A stretch of 64,000 nucleotides of DNA from an uncultured Sphingomonadaceae bacterium (GCA_947499975.1 CANMQE010000001.1:496001-560000), one strand, 5' to 3'; shown: positions 19,001-27,622, counted from the stretch's first letter. The notes: generated by a model not told the origin, from the sequence alone. Numbers and translations: made by a program.

Positions 19001-19512
19001 CCGATGTGCCGCCCGATATGCGTGAAAGCGGCGGCAGGGCCTGGCTCCAGCGCCATGCGCCCGAGCTTTCGGAGAGTGTGCGGGACGAGATGCTCCGCCG
19101 CGCGCTGGGTGTGATCGAAACGCCGGACTGGGCTGCGCTTTTCAGCCCGGATGCGCTGGCCGAGGTGCCACTGGCGGCCACGGTAGGAGAGCAGGTAATT
19201 GCCGGCACGGCAGACCGTCTGCTGGTAACCGAAACCCGCGTGCTGGTGGCCGATTTCAAGACCGCGCGCCGTCCGCCGGCAAACCTGTCACAGGTGCCGG
19301 AAAGCACGCTACGGCAGATGGGGTCATATGCAGCGGCGCTGGCGGTAATCTATCCCGACAGGACCATAGAAGCCGCCGTTCTCTATACCCAAACGCCGCA
19401 GCTTATCGCCATTCCGGGCGACAATCTTGCGGCGCACAAGCCCAATAATACGCGAGCAATACGCACCCCAAGGAAAGCTTTTGCGCCCAGGGCGTTGAGT
19501 CGGGGAATGTAG
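16006..19512 (+). CDS. addA: AddA, UvrD-like helicase/nuclease subunit
   Basis: 1168 residues. Superfamily 1 motifs appear in order: motif I 'SASAGTGKTQVLSAR' (residues 25-39), Ia 'LCLTFTKAGAAEMATRV', II 'HILVDEAQDTNQSQW', III 'FVVGDYKQAIFRFQG', V 'VMTVHGSKGLQAPIV' and VI 'LYVAMTRAEE'. A RecB-type nuclease domain closes the protein, with 'GTADRLLVTE' and D1083-F-K of 'VLVADFKTA'. It unwinds and degrades broken DNA ends with AddB. Length and domains are complete. A short gap separates it from trxA. Confidence 0.95.
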   Translation: MSGKVFPLKGNQALAVEPRESVWLSASAGTGKTQVLSARVLRLLLTPGVRPEQILCLTFTKAGAAEMATRVNEVLANWVRMEDDRLVGDLRAIGADFDPETRARARTLFAAVLDCPGGGLRIDTIHAFSQWLLAAFPEEAGLLPGTRPMEDRDRDLLSERVLRDLLLEWEENDPAAIESLEMLSRRLAPDGARSWLRRCAEAREMWFGPGSWQPPMDQRVKRLLGLDADYTRAKLAELCSDDQFDCTALRQFHGVHTAWGTNTAQGCIDAIDSWLSGDPAARLEACPDLEKALFTQKGDVRALASLEKKDPSVGEYAARVADHLAAIRERATLLDLVDYITPALDIGRKFAIAWDDAKEREGLVDFDDLIRRAARLLDNADMSAWVRYKLDRRFDHILVDEAQDTNQSQWAIIDALTDDFFAGLGQAEDRLRTIFVVGDYKQAIFRFQGTSPENFAAARASYAQRLSEWVANAVQSRERIEASELRSLGLGRSYRTAQSVLDFVDEAIDAIGHEKFGLKEPPEPHVGDDRPGLVTLWAPVPGHPDEVETEGEDGPELGISEPERVMAENIARQIRQMWDGGFPLVKDKANPRNATPGDFMVLVRKRRELAGLIVAKLHAAGVPVAGIDRLRLGAPLVVKDLMAALRFAAQPRDDLSLACLLVSPIFGWSQEDLLHYAARPKGAALWDHLRDCAGEKPAEAVEGLSRLLALADFETPQALLHWILLGPWKARAKLVARLGKEANDPIDELLNAGLQFTAGNTPSLQGFIRWFDAGDGELKREAEGQGDLVRVMTVHGSKGLQAPIVILADACGDPDASRVSGVELTEEVPGSENRTVPLPALRKEERVGPIEAAAEAAKAAEREEHWRLLYVAMTRAEEALFIGGALGKREKEPKEDSWYARLAPLFDAEPLDDPHWCWRLERGRRADTVPHKSQQDLPMPAALPAWATNPIGPEPRPPRPLAPSAGTDEQGADPPLPPEQAAIAAQRGVLIHALLERLPDVPPDMRESGGRAWLQRHAPELSESVRDEMLRRALGVIETPDWAALFSPDALAEVPLAATVGEQVIAGTADRLLVTETRVLVADFKTARRPPANLSQVPESTLRQMGSYAAALAVIYPDRTIEAAVLYTQTPQLIAIPGDNLAAHKPNNTRAIRTPRKAFAPRALSRGM

Positions 19513-19551
19513 CCCCTAGTTAGGGCGCCAGGAAATATCAGGAGAACGAGA

Positions 19552-19872
19552 ATGGCCACCAAGAATGTAACCGACGCAAGCTTCCAGTCAGACGTGCTGG
19601 ATGCCGACAAGCCCGTGCTGGTGGATTTCTGGGCCGACTGGTGCGGACCGTGCAAGATGATTGCACCCGCGCTGGAAGAACTTTCCGACGAGCTTTCCGA
19701 AAAGGTGACCATCGCCAAGATGGACATCATGGAAAATCCCGATGTGCCCGGCCAGATGGGCGTGCAGTCGATCCCGTTCCTGGTGTTGTTCAAGGATGGA
19801 AAGCCCGTGGCACAGCAGATGGGCGCCGCGCCCAAGAATGCTCTGAAGAGCTGGCTCGAAGGCGAACTCTGA
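19552..19872 (+). CDS. trxA: Thioredoxin
   Basis: 106 residues with the redox motif W30-C31-G-P-C34-K and the cis-proline block 'GVQSIPFLVLFKDG'. It is the cytosolic disulfide reductant for ribonucleotide reductase, peroxiredoxins and others. The ATG is preceded by AGGAGAACGAG. Position downstream of addA is common in this order of bacteria. A hairpin follows at 19882. Confidence 0.97.
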   Translation: MATKNVTDASFQSDVLDADKPVLVDFWADWCGPCKMIAPALEELSDELSEKVTIAKMDIMENPDVPGQMGVQSIPFLVLFKDGKPVAQQMGAAPKNALKSWLEGEL

Positions 19873-19881
19873 TCCGATTGG

Positions 19882-19912
19882 CACCGTCCCGGCAAATGAC
19901 CGGGGCGGTGTT
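19882..19912. terminator. Hairpin between convergent trxA and hisN-like genes
   Basis: An 11-bp stem (19882-19892 with 19900-19910, one T-G wobble) with a 7-nt loop. Only TT follows on the plus strand, so it is a terminator-like hairpin with a weak tail. Confidence 0.65.
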
Positions 19913-19924
19913 AACGCCTTTAAT

Positions 19925-20743
19925 TCAGCGGGGGAGGGCGTTCAGCCTTTCCGCCAGATCATCCCATAGCTGCGGGCTTGCCGCGGCAACCATTCCCTTC
20001 CGGTCCCACTCGTCCACCCTGTAGGGTGAACCATCATCGGGACGTGCGGCCTTGCCGCCAGCCTCTTCCAGCCACAGGCAGCCCGCCGCGTGATCCCACG
20101 CCAGCGTGCGCTCGAAAACCGAAACGTCGTTTTCGCCCAGCGCCAGGCGCGGATATTGCTCGGCCGCGCAATAGGGAATGTCCGTCAGCCTGTAGTGCGG
20201 GCAAATTTCCTCGATCATCGCGGCACGCTGGCTCTCGTCCATGAAGATCAGCGAGATCGCGGCGACGGGTGGATCTTCCCCCGTGGCGATGGCCGAGATC
20301 TTTTCTCCGCCAACGAAAGCGCCCTTGCCGCGATGGGCGGCGCAGAACCGGCCTGTGAGGCAATCGTAGATCCACCCGCTTTGCGCCACGCCCTGATCCG
20401 CTTGTGCGATCAATATGCCGAAGGGTGGCTGTCCGCTGGCGAAATTGCGCGTGCCGTCAATCGGGTCCACGATCCAGCACGGGCCTTTGAGCCGCTCCAG
20501 TATCGACGGATCGGCATGGGCGGCTTCCTCTCCGACGAAAGGCAGGCCGGGCGCAAGCTTGTCCAGCCCTTCGCGCAATGCCTCCTCGCTTTCGCGGTCG
20601 GCAATGGTGACGGGATCCACCTTCTCGCCACCTTCAGCCTTGTTTTCAACGTGATGATCGGCAAGGTTGCGATAACGCGGCAGGATGACATTCTCCGTCA
20701 CGTCGCGCAGCAGGGCCAGGATTTCGCGGTCGATAATGCTCAT
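19925..20743 (-). CDS. hisN: Inositol monophosphatase family protein, probable histidinol-phosphatase HisN
   Basis: 272 residues with all metal-binding blocks of the IMPase superfamily: 'DPVTIADRESE', 'GEEAAHADP', 'WIVDPIDGTRNF' and 'AWDHAAGCLWLEEAGG'. In Actinobacteria and many Alphaproteobacteria members of this family supply histidinol-phosphate phosphatase; inositol-1-phosphatase or 3'-phosphoadenosine phosphatase are alternatives. No other his gene is here to settle the substrate. It lies 12 bp downstream of argJ on the same strand and is likely co-transcribed with it. Confidence 0.8.
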   Translation of the reverse strand: MSIIDREILALLRDVTENVILPRYRNLADHHVENKAEGGEKVDPVTIADRESEEALREGLDKLAPGLPFVGEEAAHADPSILERLKGPCWIVDPIDGTRNFASGQPPFGILIAQADQGVAQSGWIYDCLTGRFCAAHRGKGAFVGGEKISAIATGEDPPVAAISLIFMDESQRAAMIEEICPHYRLTDIPYCAAEQYPRLALGENDVSVFERTLAWDHAAGCLWLEEAGGKAARPDDGSPYRVDEWDRKGMVAAASPQLWDDLAERLNALPR

Positions 20744-20755
20744 TTGCGCAGCCTT

Positions 20756-21994
20756 TTACGAACGGTAGTCGGCGTTGATGCTGATGTAGCCGTGGGTGAG
20801 ATCGCAGGTCCACACGCTGGCTCTCCCGTCGCCAAGGCCAAGGTCAACGGTAATGTCTATCTCGCGGCCTTCCAGGTGGCGTGCCACCGGCCCCTCGTCG
20901 TAATCGTCCAGCGGCAATCCGTTGCGCGCGGCCCAGACGCCGCCGAAGGCGATGCCCAGCCTGTCTCGATCGGCAGGCTCGCCCGCCTTGCCCACGGCCA
21001 TCACTACGCGGCCCCAATTGGCGTCCCCTCCGGCGATGGCCGTCTTCACCAGCGGCGAATTGGCAACCGCCAGTCCCACCCGCCGTGCGCTCTCGTCCGA
21101 AACCGCGCCCGTTACGTTCACCGCGATGAATTTCTGCGCGCCCTCGCCATCGCGCACCACCAGCTGGGCAAGCTGGCGGCACATATCATGCAGCGCCGCC
21201 ATGAAGGCATCCGCGCCCGCATCCTCAAAGGAGGAAATCAGCGCATTGCCTGCCTTGCCGGTGGCAAAGGCGAGCACGGTATCGCTGGTGGATGTATCGC
21301 TATCCACGGTGATGCAATTGAAAGTCCCCTCGTTGGCGGCGGAGAGGCAGTGCTGAAGAAAAGCGGGATCGACGGCGGCATCGGTGAAGATGTAGCCCAG
21401 CATCGTTGCCATGTCGGGCGCGATCATGCCGCTGCCCTTTATGATCCCGTTCAGCGTTACGCGGGTGCCGCCCACCATGGCGCTGGTGGTGACGCCCTTC
21501 GCAAAAGTGTCGGTCGTTCCGATAGTTAGCGCGGCTTCCTTCCAAGAGGCATCATCGGCCTCCAGCACGGCGGCGATCCCTTCCTTTGCCTTGTCCTTGG
21601 GCAGCGGCACGCCGATCACGCCGGTGGAGGACACCAGCACGTCAGACGGGTCGCAATCGAGGTGATGGGCCACCTGCGCCATGATCTGCTCCACCGCTTC
21701 GCGTCCCCGATAGCCGGTAAAGGCGTTGGAATTGCCAGCATTCACCACCAGCGCCCTCGCGCGGCCCAGATTCACCTGCTCTCGACCCAGTTCCACCTCG
21801 GATGAACAGCACACGTTACGGGTGAAAACGCCCGCCAGCGCCGTGCCTTCTGTAAGTTCGGCATAGGTAAGATCGGCGCGGTCCCACGTCTTGTAGCCTG
21901 CACGCGCCACGCGCAGCGTTACGCCTGCAATGGCGGGCATCTGGGGAAAGGGCAGGGCGAGGGGCGAAGTTTCGAGGTCCATGCTGGCTGCCAT
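20756..21994 (-). CDS. argJ: Bifunctional glutamate N-acetyltransferase / amino-acid acetyltransferase ArgJ
   Basis: About 412 residues from the ATG at 21994; a GTG at 22021 lacks a ribosome site, and an ATG at 21982 is also possible. ArgJ recycles the acetyl group from N-acetylornithine to glutamate in arginine synthesis. The self-cleavage site is visible in 'KGSGMIAPDMATML', where cleavage occurs before the Thr that becomes the beta-chain nucleophile. The blocks 'VVNAGNSNAFTG' and 'SSTGVIGVPLP' are family hallmarks. It is divergent from the small secreted ORF before secA. Confidence 0.95.
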   Translation of the reverse strand: MAASMDLETSPLALPFPQMPAIAGVTLRVARAGYKTWDRADLTYAELTEGTALAGVFTRNVCCSSEVELGREQVNLGRARALVVNAGNSNAFTGYRGREAVEQIMAQVAHHLDCDPSDVLVSSTGVIGVPLPKDKAKEGIAAVLEADDASWKEAALTIGTTDTFAKGVTTSAMVGGTRVTLNGIIKGSGMIAPDMATMLGYIFTDAAVDPAFLQHCLSAANEGTFNCITVDSDTSTSDTVLAFATGKAGNALISSFEDAGADAFMAALHDMCRQLAQLVVRDGEGAQKFIAVNVTGAVSDESARRVGLAVANSPLVKTAIAGGDANWGRVVMAVGKAGEPADRDRLGIAFGGVWAARNGLPLDDYDEGPVARHLEGREIDITVDLGLGDGRASVWTCDLTHGYISINADYRS

Positions 21995-22090
21995 AAGCGC
22001 GCTTTTTCTCTGCGCCAACACGACAATTTAAGGGGTAATGCCCGTCTGTTCGGTGGACTTTAAGGAAAGACCCGCTATCTGGCAAAGCTC

Positions 22091-22351
22091 ATGCTACGCC
22101 AATTGCTCACCTTGCTTGCGCTGATTTCCGGCCTTGGCCTGGCCACCACGCCTGCCGTGGCCGCGCAGGCGAACGTGGTGAGCGTGGCGGCAATGGCCGA
22201 TAGCGAGGATTGCAAATCCACCGCCTCCCGCCCGCTGGAGCTGGTGAGCATCGTGGCCGGCGCGCGCGATGCGCGCAAGCCGTGCAAGCCCAGGCCGATG
22301 GTCGTGTGGACGCCCACCGTCCAGCTTCAGGTAGATCGCTCGCGCGAATAG
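22091..22351 (+). CDS. Small secreted protein of unknown function upstream of secA
   Basis: 86 residues with a classical signal peptide (short basic start, hydrophobic core about 5-19, cut near 'TPAVAAQA'). The mature part is ~60 residues, holds two cysteines (C41, C65) and ends in a Trp/Pro/basic segment 'PCKPRPMVVWTPTVQLQVDRSRE' split here as PCKPRPMVVW and TPTVQLQVDRSRE. I do not recognise a family. It sits 89 bp before secA with a terminator-like hairpin between. The arrangement recalls SecM, the secreted regulator before secA in E. coli, but the SecM arrest sequence is not present. It could simply be an exported protein. Confidence 0.6.
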   Translation: MLRQLLTLLALISGLGLATTPAVAAQANVVSVAAMADSEDCKSTASRPLELVSIVAGARDARKPCKPRPMVVWTPTVQLQVDRSRE

Positions 22352-22386
22352 CGCCGCATCCCGTTTCCATCGCCCGATTGTTTCCG

Positions 22387-22410
22387 GCCGCGCATCCACG
22401 CGCGGCTTTT
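22387..22410 (+). terminator. Terminator-like hairpin in the secA leader (possible attenuator)
   Basis: A perfect 7-bp GC stem, GCCGCGC (22387-22393) with GCGCGGC (22400-22406), loop ATCCAC, followed at once by TTTT. It is 30 bp before the secA ATG and 35 bp after the stop of the small secreted ORF. Confidence 0.7.
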
Positions 22411-22440
22411 CTCCATATTATTTGACAGGAACAGCCCGTT

Positions 22441-25248
22441 ATGTGGCAAAGCATCGCCAAATCGTTTTTCGGCTCGTCCAACGACCGTTACGTCCGCTCA
22501 CTCGACAAGATCGTTGCGCACATCAATGCGCTCGAAGAACAACTCGTTGATTTTTCCGACGAGGAGCTGAAGGCTCAGACCTTCAAGTTCCGCAAGCAGA
22601 TCGAGGAGGATGGCAAGACCCTCGACGACATTCTTCCCGAGGCATTCGCCACCGTGCGCGAGGCATCGAAGCGCGTGCTGGGCATGCGCCATTTCGACGT
22701 CCAGATGGTGGGCGGCATCGTGCTCCACCGCGGCGAGATCGCCGAGATGAAGACGGGCGAGGGCAAGACGCTGGTGGCAACGCTGGCCACCTATCTCAAC
22801 GCGATCGAGGGCAAGGGCGTCCACGTCATTACCGTGAACGATTACCTGGCCGCGCGTGACGCGGAATGGATGGGCCAGCTCCACAATTTCCTCGGCCTGA
22901 CGGTGGGCGTGATCGTGCCCAACCTGCCCGAGGCCGCGCGGCGCGAGGCCTACGCTGCCGACATCACCTACGGCACGAACAACGAGTTCGGCTTCGATTA
23001 CCTGCGCGACAACATGAAGCAGGAGCGCCGCCAGATGGTGCAGCGCCCCTTCAACTACGCCATCGTCGACGAGGTGGATTCCATCCTGATCGACGAAGCG
23101 CGTACCCCGCTGATCATCTCCGGCCCGACCGAAGACAAGTCCGACCTCTACATCGCGCTGGACGCCATCGTGAAGCAACTGGTGAAGGACCAGGAAGCGA
23201 AGGAAAAGGAAGCCGGCGGAGAGCTGAGCGAGGAAGAGGCATACTACACCAAGGACGAGAAGAGTCGTGTCGTCCAGCTGACAGAGGAAGGCGTCGAGGA
23301 AGTCGAGAAGCGCCTGATTGCTGCCGAATTGCTGGAAAGCGACAATCTCTACGACATCGAGAACACGCTGGTGGTGCACCACCTCGACCAGGCGATGCGC
23401 GCCGTGGTGATGTTCAAGAAGGATACCGACTACATCGTCAAGGACGACAAGGTCGTGATCATCGACGAATTCACGGGCCGCATGATGGACGGGCGCCGCT
23501 GGTCCAACGGCCTGCACCAGGCGGCAGAGGCCAAGGAGGGCGTGGAGATCCAGCCCGAGAACCAGACGATGGCCTCCATCACCTTCCAGAACTATTTTCG
23601 CATGTATCCCAAGCTTTCCGGCATGACCGGCACCGCCGCTACCGAAGCGGCGGAATTCTGGGATATCTACAAGCTCAACGTGGTGGAAATCCCCACCAAC
23701 GTGCCTGTGGCCCGCGTCGACGAGGATGACGAGTTCTACAAGAACACGATCGACAAGTTCGGGGCCATCGCCAAGGCCATCCGCGAGAAGAACGAGAGCG
23801 GCCAGCCGGTGCTGGTTGGCACGGTTTCCATCGAGAAATCCGAGCTGCTCAGCCAGTTCCTTGACAAGGAAGGCGTGAAGCACGCCGTTCTGAATGCGCG
23901 CATGCACGAGCAGGAAGCGCATATCGTGGCGCAGGCGGGCCGCATCGGCGCGGTGACCATCGCCACCAATATGGCGGGCCGCGGCACGGACATCCAGCTG
24001 GGCGGCAACGTGGAATTCCGCGTGGGCGACGAGCTTGCGAATATGGAAGACGGCCCCGAGAAGGACGCCGCCATCGAGCGCATCAAGGCCGAAGTTGCCG
24101 AAGAACGCCAGCGGGTAAAGGATGCCGGGGGCCTGTTCGTGCTGGGCACGGAACGCCATGAAAGCCGTCGCATCGACAATCAGCTGCGTGGTCGCTCCGG
24201 CCGCCAGGGCGATCCTGGCCTTTCACGCTTCTACCTGTGTCTGGAAGACGATCTGCTGCGCATCTTCGGGCCGGATACGCTGTTTGCCAAGATGATGAAT
24301 TCCAATCTGGAGGACGGCGAGGCGATCGGTTCCAAGTGGCTTTCCAAGGCCATCGAGACCGCGCAGAAGAAGGTCGAGGCGCGCAATTACGAAATGCGCA
24401 AGCAGGTCGTTCAGTACGATGACGTGATGAACGACCAGCGCAAGGTCATCTACGAGCAGCGCGCCGAAATCATGGATTCAGAGCGCGTGGACGACGTGGT
24501 GGAAGACATGCGCCGCGACGCCATCAATTCCATCGTCGTGGAAGCCTGCCCGCCCGGCTCCTATCCCGAACAGTGGGACGTTGCCGGCCTGAAGGAAAAG
24601 GTCGAAGAGGTGCTCGGCCTCAATCCCCCCATCGACGACTGGATGGAAGAGGAAGCCGTCGAGCCCGAACTGATCGAGGAGCGCCTGCAGGACCTGGCCG
24701 AGCAGCGCCTGAACGAGCGGACCGCCGAGATCCCCGAGGATTCCTGGCGCCGCGTCGAGAAGAGCATCCTGCTCGAGCGGCTCGATTACCACTGGAAGGA
24801 ACACCTCGCCACGCTGGATGCGCTGCGCCAGGTGGTGTTCCTGCGCGCCTACGCGCAGAAACAGCCAATCAACGAATACAAGCAGGAAGCCTTCGGACTG
24901 TTCCAGACCATGCTGGATACGCTGCGAGAGGATGTCAGCAAGGTGCTGCTGACAGCGGAACTGCGGCCTGCCGCGCCCCCGCCGCGCCGGGCGTTGCCCG
25001 ATCTTCCCGATTTCCTCACCGGGCACATCGATCCGCTGACCGGAGAGGACAACAGCAACGATCACGATGGCTCCAGCCGGATGCAGCCGCTGTTCGGCAC
25101 GCTGGCGGGCTCTCCCGTGGCGAGCACCGGCACGGCCGGTTCTGCGGAACGCTCAAACCCCTATGCCGACAAGAACATCAGCCGTAATTCGCCGTGTCCG
25201 TGCGGTTCCGGCAACAAGTACAAGCATTGCCACGGCGCGATTGCATAG
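22441..25248 (+). CDS. secA: Preprotein translocase ATPase SecA
   Basis: 935 residues, full length. It drives post-translational export through SecYEG. Walker A lies in '[14 protein letters not shown]' (about 100-113), the DEAD-box equivalent in '[17 protein letters not shown]', and motif VI in '[13 protein letters not shown]'. The C-terminal SecB/zinc-binding tail '[14 protein letters not shown]' has the C-x-C-x8-C-H pattern, implying use of SecB. An acidic/proline linker (about 840-905) precedes the tail. A weak ACAGGAA lies before the ATG; the leader hairpin at 22387 is noted separately. Confidence 0.98.
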   Translation: MWQSIAKSFFGSSNDRYVRSLDKIVAHINALEEQLVDFSDEELKAQTFKFRKQIEEDGKTLDDILPEAFATVREASKRVLGMRHFDVQMVGGIVLHRGEIAEMKTGEGKTLVATLATYLNAIEGKGVHVITVNDYLAARDAEWMGQLHNFLGLTVGVIVPNLPEAARREAYAADITYGTNNEFGFDYLRDNMKQERRQMVQRPFNYAIVDEVDSILIDEARTPLIISGPTEDKSDLYIALDAIVKQLVKDQEAKEKEAGGELSEEEAYYTKDEKSRVVQLTEEGVEEVEKRLIAAELLESDNLYDIENTLVVHHLDQAMRAVVMFKKDTDYIVKDDKVVIIDEFTGRMMDGRRWSNGLHQAAEAKEGVEIQPENQTMASITFQNYFRMYPKLSGMTGTAATEAAEFWDIYKLNVVEIPTNVPVARVDEDDEFYKNTIDKFGAIAKAIREKNESGQPVLVGTVSIEKSELLSQFLDKEGVKHAVLNARMHEQEAHIVAQAGRIGAVTIATNMAGRGTDIQLGGNVEFRVGDELANMEDGPEKDAAIERIKAEVAEERQRVKDAGGLFVLGTERHESRRIDNQLRGRSGRQGDPGLSRFYLCLEDDLLRIFGPDTLFAKMMNSNLEDGEAIGSKWLSKAIETAQKKVEARNYEMRKQVVQYDDVMNDQRKVIYEQRAEIMDSERVDDVVEDMRRDAINSIVVEACPPGSYPEQWDVAGLKEKVEEVLGLNPPIDDWMEEEAVEPELIEERLQDLAEQRLNERTAEIPEDSWRRVEKSILLERLDYHWKEHLATLDALRQVVFLRAYAQKQPINEYKQEAFGLFQTMLDTLREDVSKVLLTAELRPAAPPPRRALPDLPDFLTGHIDPLTGEDNSNDHDGSSRMQPLFGTLAGSPVASTGTAGSAERSNPYADKNISRNSPCPCGSGNKYKHCHGAIA

Positions 25249-25273
25249 GCGCCTAGGACGCAGACTTTTCTTG

Positions 25274-25318
25274 CCCCAATCCTAACGGTCGTTATTATAC
25301 AGGCCGAAGGGATTGGGG
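25274..25318. repeat. 9-bp inverted repeat flanking a putative -10 region
   Basis: CCCCAATCC (25274-25282) and GGATTGGGG (25310-25318) are perfect inverted copies separated by 27 bp holding an AT-rich GTTATTATACA. The right arm ends two bases before the ATG of a 19-codon ORF. It could be an operator for a dimeric regulator, or an RNA stem that hides that ribosome site. Confidence 0.5.
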
Positions 25319-25320
25319 GA

Positions 25321-25380
25321 ATGCAGAGCATGAGCGCAACTGCCGCAAGGCTTGCCCGGCAAGGGCAGAGCGCGGCGTGA
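25321..25380 (+). CDS. 19-codon leader ORF overlapping the MFS transporter start
   Basis: ATG to TGA, encoding MQSMSATAARLARQGQSAA. Its stop shares one base with the transporter ATG (TGATG), the usual sign of translational coupling. Upstream purine-rich GGGATTGGGGG could act as a ribosome site. Whether it is translated cannot be known from sequence; the GTG/ATG starts of the transporter might be used independently. Confidence 0.4.
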   Translation: MQSMSATAARLARQGQSAA

Positions 25381-26567
25381 TGGACCGGCGCCTTCCGCCG
25401 CTGCTGGTGGCGGTGTTCATCAACATTGCCGGTTTCAGCCTGATCCTGCCGCTGTTGCCGTTCTATGGCCAGGTGTTCGGTGCCCAGCCATTCGAAATTG
25501 CCCTGCTGTTTGCGGCCTACAGCTTCGGCAACGTGTTCGGAGAGATCTACTGGGGCCGCAAATCAGATAGCTGGGGCAGGAGGCGCGTGCTGGTGATCAC
25601 GACGCTGGTGGCCGGCCTTTCCTATATCGCGTTCGCCTATGCCCCGACCTTGTGGATTGCCGTTTTCGTCCGTATTTTCAGTGGCTTCTTTTCCGGTACT
25701 CTCAGCGTTTGCCAAGGCTTCATCGCCGATGTTTCGACGCCTGAAAGACGTGCAAAGACAATGGGGTATTTCGGTGCGGCCTTCAGCTTGGGCTTTGCCT
25801 TCGGCCCCGTTCTGGGCGGCGTGTTCGCGGGTGAAGAGGTGGTGGCACAAAGCTTCCGGCTGCCGATTTTCCTTGCCGGTGGCCTTTCCGTCCTCGCCAG
25901 CGTGTGGTGCATGATCGCCCTGCGCGATGCGGTGCCTCCGCGCGGCAAGGATGCACCGCTTCCGCGCTATTCGGAGGCGCTATCTTTCGTGACTGCGCAG
26001 CCGCTGCTCTTGCGCCTTTTCGCCATCTCGTTCTTCGGCATTGCGGCCTTCGCCTCGATGGAGGCAATTTACGGCCTGTGGAGCGAGGCGAATTTCGGGT
26101 GGAGCGCCAACGAGCTGGGTTTCGCTTTCCTCGCCATCGGCATTGGCGGCCTGTTCGCGCAACTGGTGCTGATCGGCCCGCTTGTCGCCCGTTACGGGGA
26201 AGCGAGGGTTATCGTGATCGGCATGGCGCTGCTGGCGCTATCGATGGTGTTGCAGCCGATGATCCGCACTCCTGTCTCCGGCGTGCTGCTGATGGGCGTG
26301 CTGATGGCGGGCCATAGTCTCGCCTTTCCCAGCGCTGGCGCACTTCTCAGCCGCAATACGCCGCCCGAAAGGCAGGGCAGCACCATGGGCCTGCTGATGG
26401 CATCGAACGCCATCGGCCGCATCATTGCGCCGCCGCTATTCGGCGCAATCTACGGGCGCTGGTCGATGGATGCGCCATGGTATGTGGGCGCGGTGATGAT
26501 CGCTCTGGTGTCGATACTAGCGGTGCAGACCGTGCGGATGCTGGAGAGGCAACGCGCCGCGGCGTGA
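25380..26567 (+). CDS. Major facilitator superfamily transporter (TetA-like drug/H+ antiporter group)
   Basis: 395 residues with about 12 hydrophobic helices. Between helices 2 and 3 is 'GEIYWGRKSDSWGRRRVL', the G-x-x-x-D-x-x-G-R-[RK] motif A of MFS proteins, and 'GYFGAAFSLGFAFGPVLGG' in helix 5 resembles the antiporter motif C. Closest overall type is the 12-helix TetA/multidrug group, but the substrate cannot be assigned. I chose the ATG at 25380, which overlaps the leader ORF stop; a GTG three bases earlier is possible. The upstream inverted repeat suggests regulation. Confidence 0.85.
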   Translation: MDRRLPPLLVAVFINIAGFSLILPLLPFYGQVFGAQPFEIALLFAAYSFGNVFGEIYWGRKSDSWGRRRVLVITTLVAGLSYIAFAYAPTLWIAVFVRIFSGFFSGTLSVCQGFIADVSTPERRAKTMGYFGAAFSLGFAFGPVLGGVFAGEEVVAQSFRLPIFLAGGLSVLASVWCMIALRDAVPPRGKDAPLPRYSEALSFVTAQPLLLRLFAISFFGIAAFASMEAIYGLWSEANFGWSANELGFAFLAIGIGGLFAQLVLIGPLVARYGEARVIVIGMALLALSMVLQPMIRTPVSGVLLMGVLMAGHSLAFPSAGALLSRNTPPERQGSTMGLLMASNAIGRIIAPPLFGAIYGRWSMDAPWYVGAVMIALVSILAVQTVRMLERQRAAA

Positions 26568-26634
26568 TGGCAGGGCGATACTGCTTGCCCTGCCGCGCCC
26601 TGCCGATAGCATGAGCGTGAAGGAGAGCCTTTTC

Positions 26635-27396
26635 ATGCGCATTTCGATCGTTCCCGTAGCTGCTGCCACTGCCACCGCCCTTTTGCTGGGTGCATGCACG
26701 GCTGTCTCGCCGGCGGACACCACCTATAGCCAGGCCAGCATGGACGATTACATCCTCGCCGCCGTGGTCAGCCCCGCGCGACCGGCGCAGGACGTGGCGA
26801 GGGACGAGGCGCGCAAGCCCGAGCAAATCGTGGCATTTTCCGGCATCAGTCGCGGTGACACGGTGGCCGAAATCGCGCCTGGCGGGGGCTATTACACCCG
26901 CATACTGGCGCAAACGGTGGGGCCGGAGGGCAAGATCTACGCGCTGATGCCGTCCTTCTTCGCCAATCGCCCCGGCGGCCTGGATGCGATCAACGCCATC
27001 GCCGAACAATATGGCAATGTCGAAGTCGTGGTGGTGGAAAGCTATGACAGCATGCGCTTGGCGGAGCCTGTCGACCTTGTCTGGACGACAGAGAATTACC
27101 ACGATCTTGCTGGCGGCGACATCGCGGGTGTGAATTCGGCAGTTTACGAGATACTGCGCCCCGGCGGGTTCTATTTCGTGGAAGACCATGCCGCGCCAGG
27201 CACGGGCACCAACGTCGTATCCACACTGCACAGGATCGATCCCGACGCCGTGCGCGAACAGGTTCTGGCTGCCGGCTTCATGCTGGATGGGGAAAGCAAT
27301 ATCCTGCGCAATCCGGCAGATCCGCATGACGTTGCGCCGGGCGATTTTTCAGGCGTCAGCGACAAGTTCGCATACCGCTTCAAGAAGCCTGAATAA
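26635..27396 (+). CDS. Lipoprotein-type class I SAM-dependent methyltransferase-like protein
   Basis: 253 residues from the ATG at 26635, eight bases after AAGGAGA; an upstream ATG at 26611 would place the SD inside the gene. The N-terminus is a lipoprotein signal with lipobox L-G-A-C21. The rest is Rossmann methyltransferase-like: motif I 'VAEIAPGGGYYTRIL', a post-I acidic region, and 'ILRPGGFYFVEDH' as motif IV/V. It resembles the COG4798 predicted methyltransferases, which often carry signal peptides. SAM is not known to be available in the periplasm, so its activity there is unclear. The gene stands alone; no clear terminator follows. Confidence 0.75.
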   Translation: MRISIVPVAAATATALLLGACTAVSPADTTYSQASMDDYILAAVVSPARPAQDVARDEARKPEQIVAFSGISRGDTVAEIAPGGGYYTRILAQTVGPEGKIYALMPSFFANRPGGLDAINAIAEQYGNVEVVVVESYDSMRLAEPVDLVWTTENYHDLAGGDIAGVNSAVYEILRPGGFYFVEDHAAPGTGTNVVSTLHRIDPDAVREQVLAAGFMLDGESNILRNPADPHDVAPGDFSGVSDKFAYRFKKPE

Positions 27397-27547
27397 AAAA
27401 GATTCACTTTTTTCGGAACCAAAGCGTGCGCACGGAATTACGGATTATAAGGCTGCGCTGTCTCCCTGGCTGACGAGTCAAAGAGGCGCGGCCTTTTCTA
27501 TGCCCGCTTTCCGCGTGGCGACCTTTTTCCGAACGATCTGGTAAAAA

Positions 27548-27622
27548 TGGCTCCCCGAGTAGGATTCGAACCTACGGCCAAGTGATTAACAGTCACCTAC
27601 TCTACCGCTGAGCTATCGGGGA
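27548..27622 (-). tRNA. tRNA-Asn (anticodon GTT)
   Basis: A 75-nt cloverleaf on the minus strand with encoded CCA. Acceptor TCCCCGA pairs with TCGGGGA, then discriminator G. D arm TAGCTCAGCGGTAGA; anticodon arm GTGAC-TGTTAAT-CAC with GTT; T arm GTAGGTTCGAATCCTAC. A run of five T residues follows the CCA on the minus strand. Confidence 0.97.

Noticed and set aside
22422..22427. TTGACA resembling a -35 box before secA
   Set aside because: It is only 14 bp from the secA ATG, so a promoter using it would start transcription inside the gene.
27395..27413. A6/T6 inverted repeat after the methyltransferase gene as a terminator
   Set aside because: The stem is only A-T pairs and would be too weak on its own.
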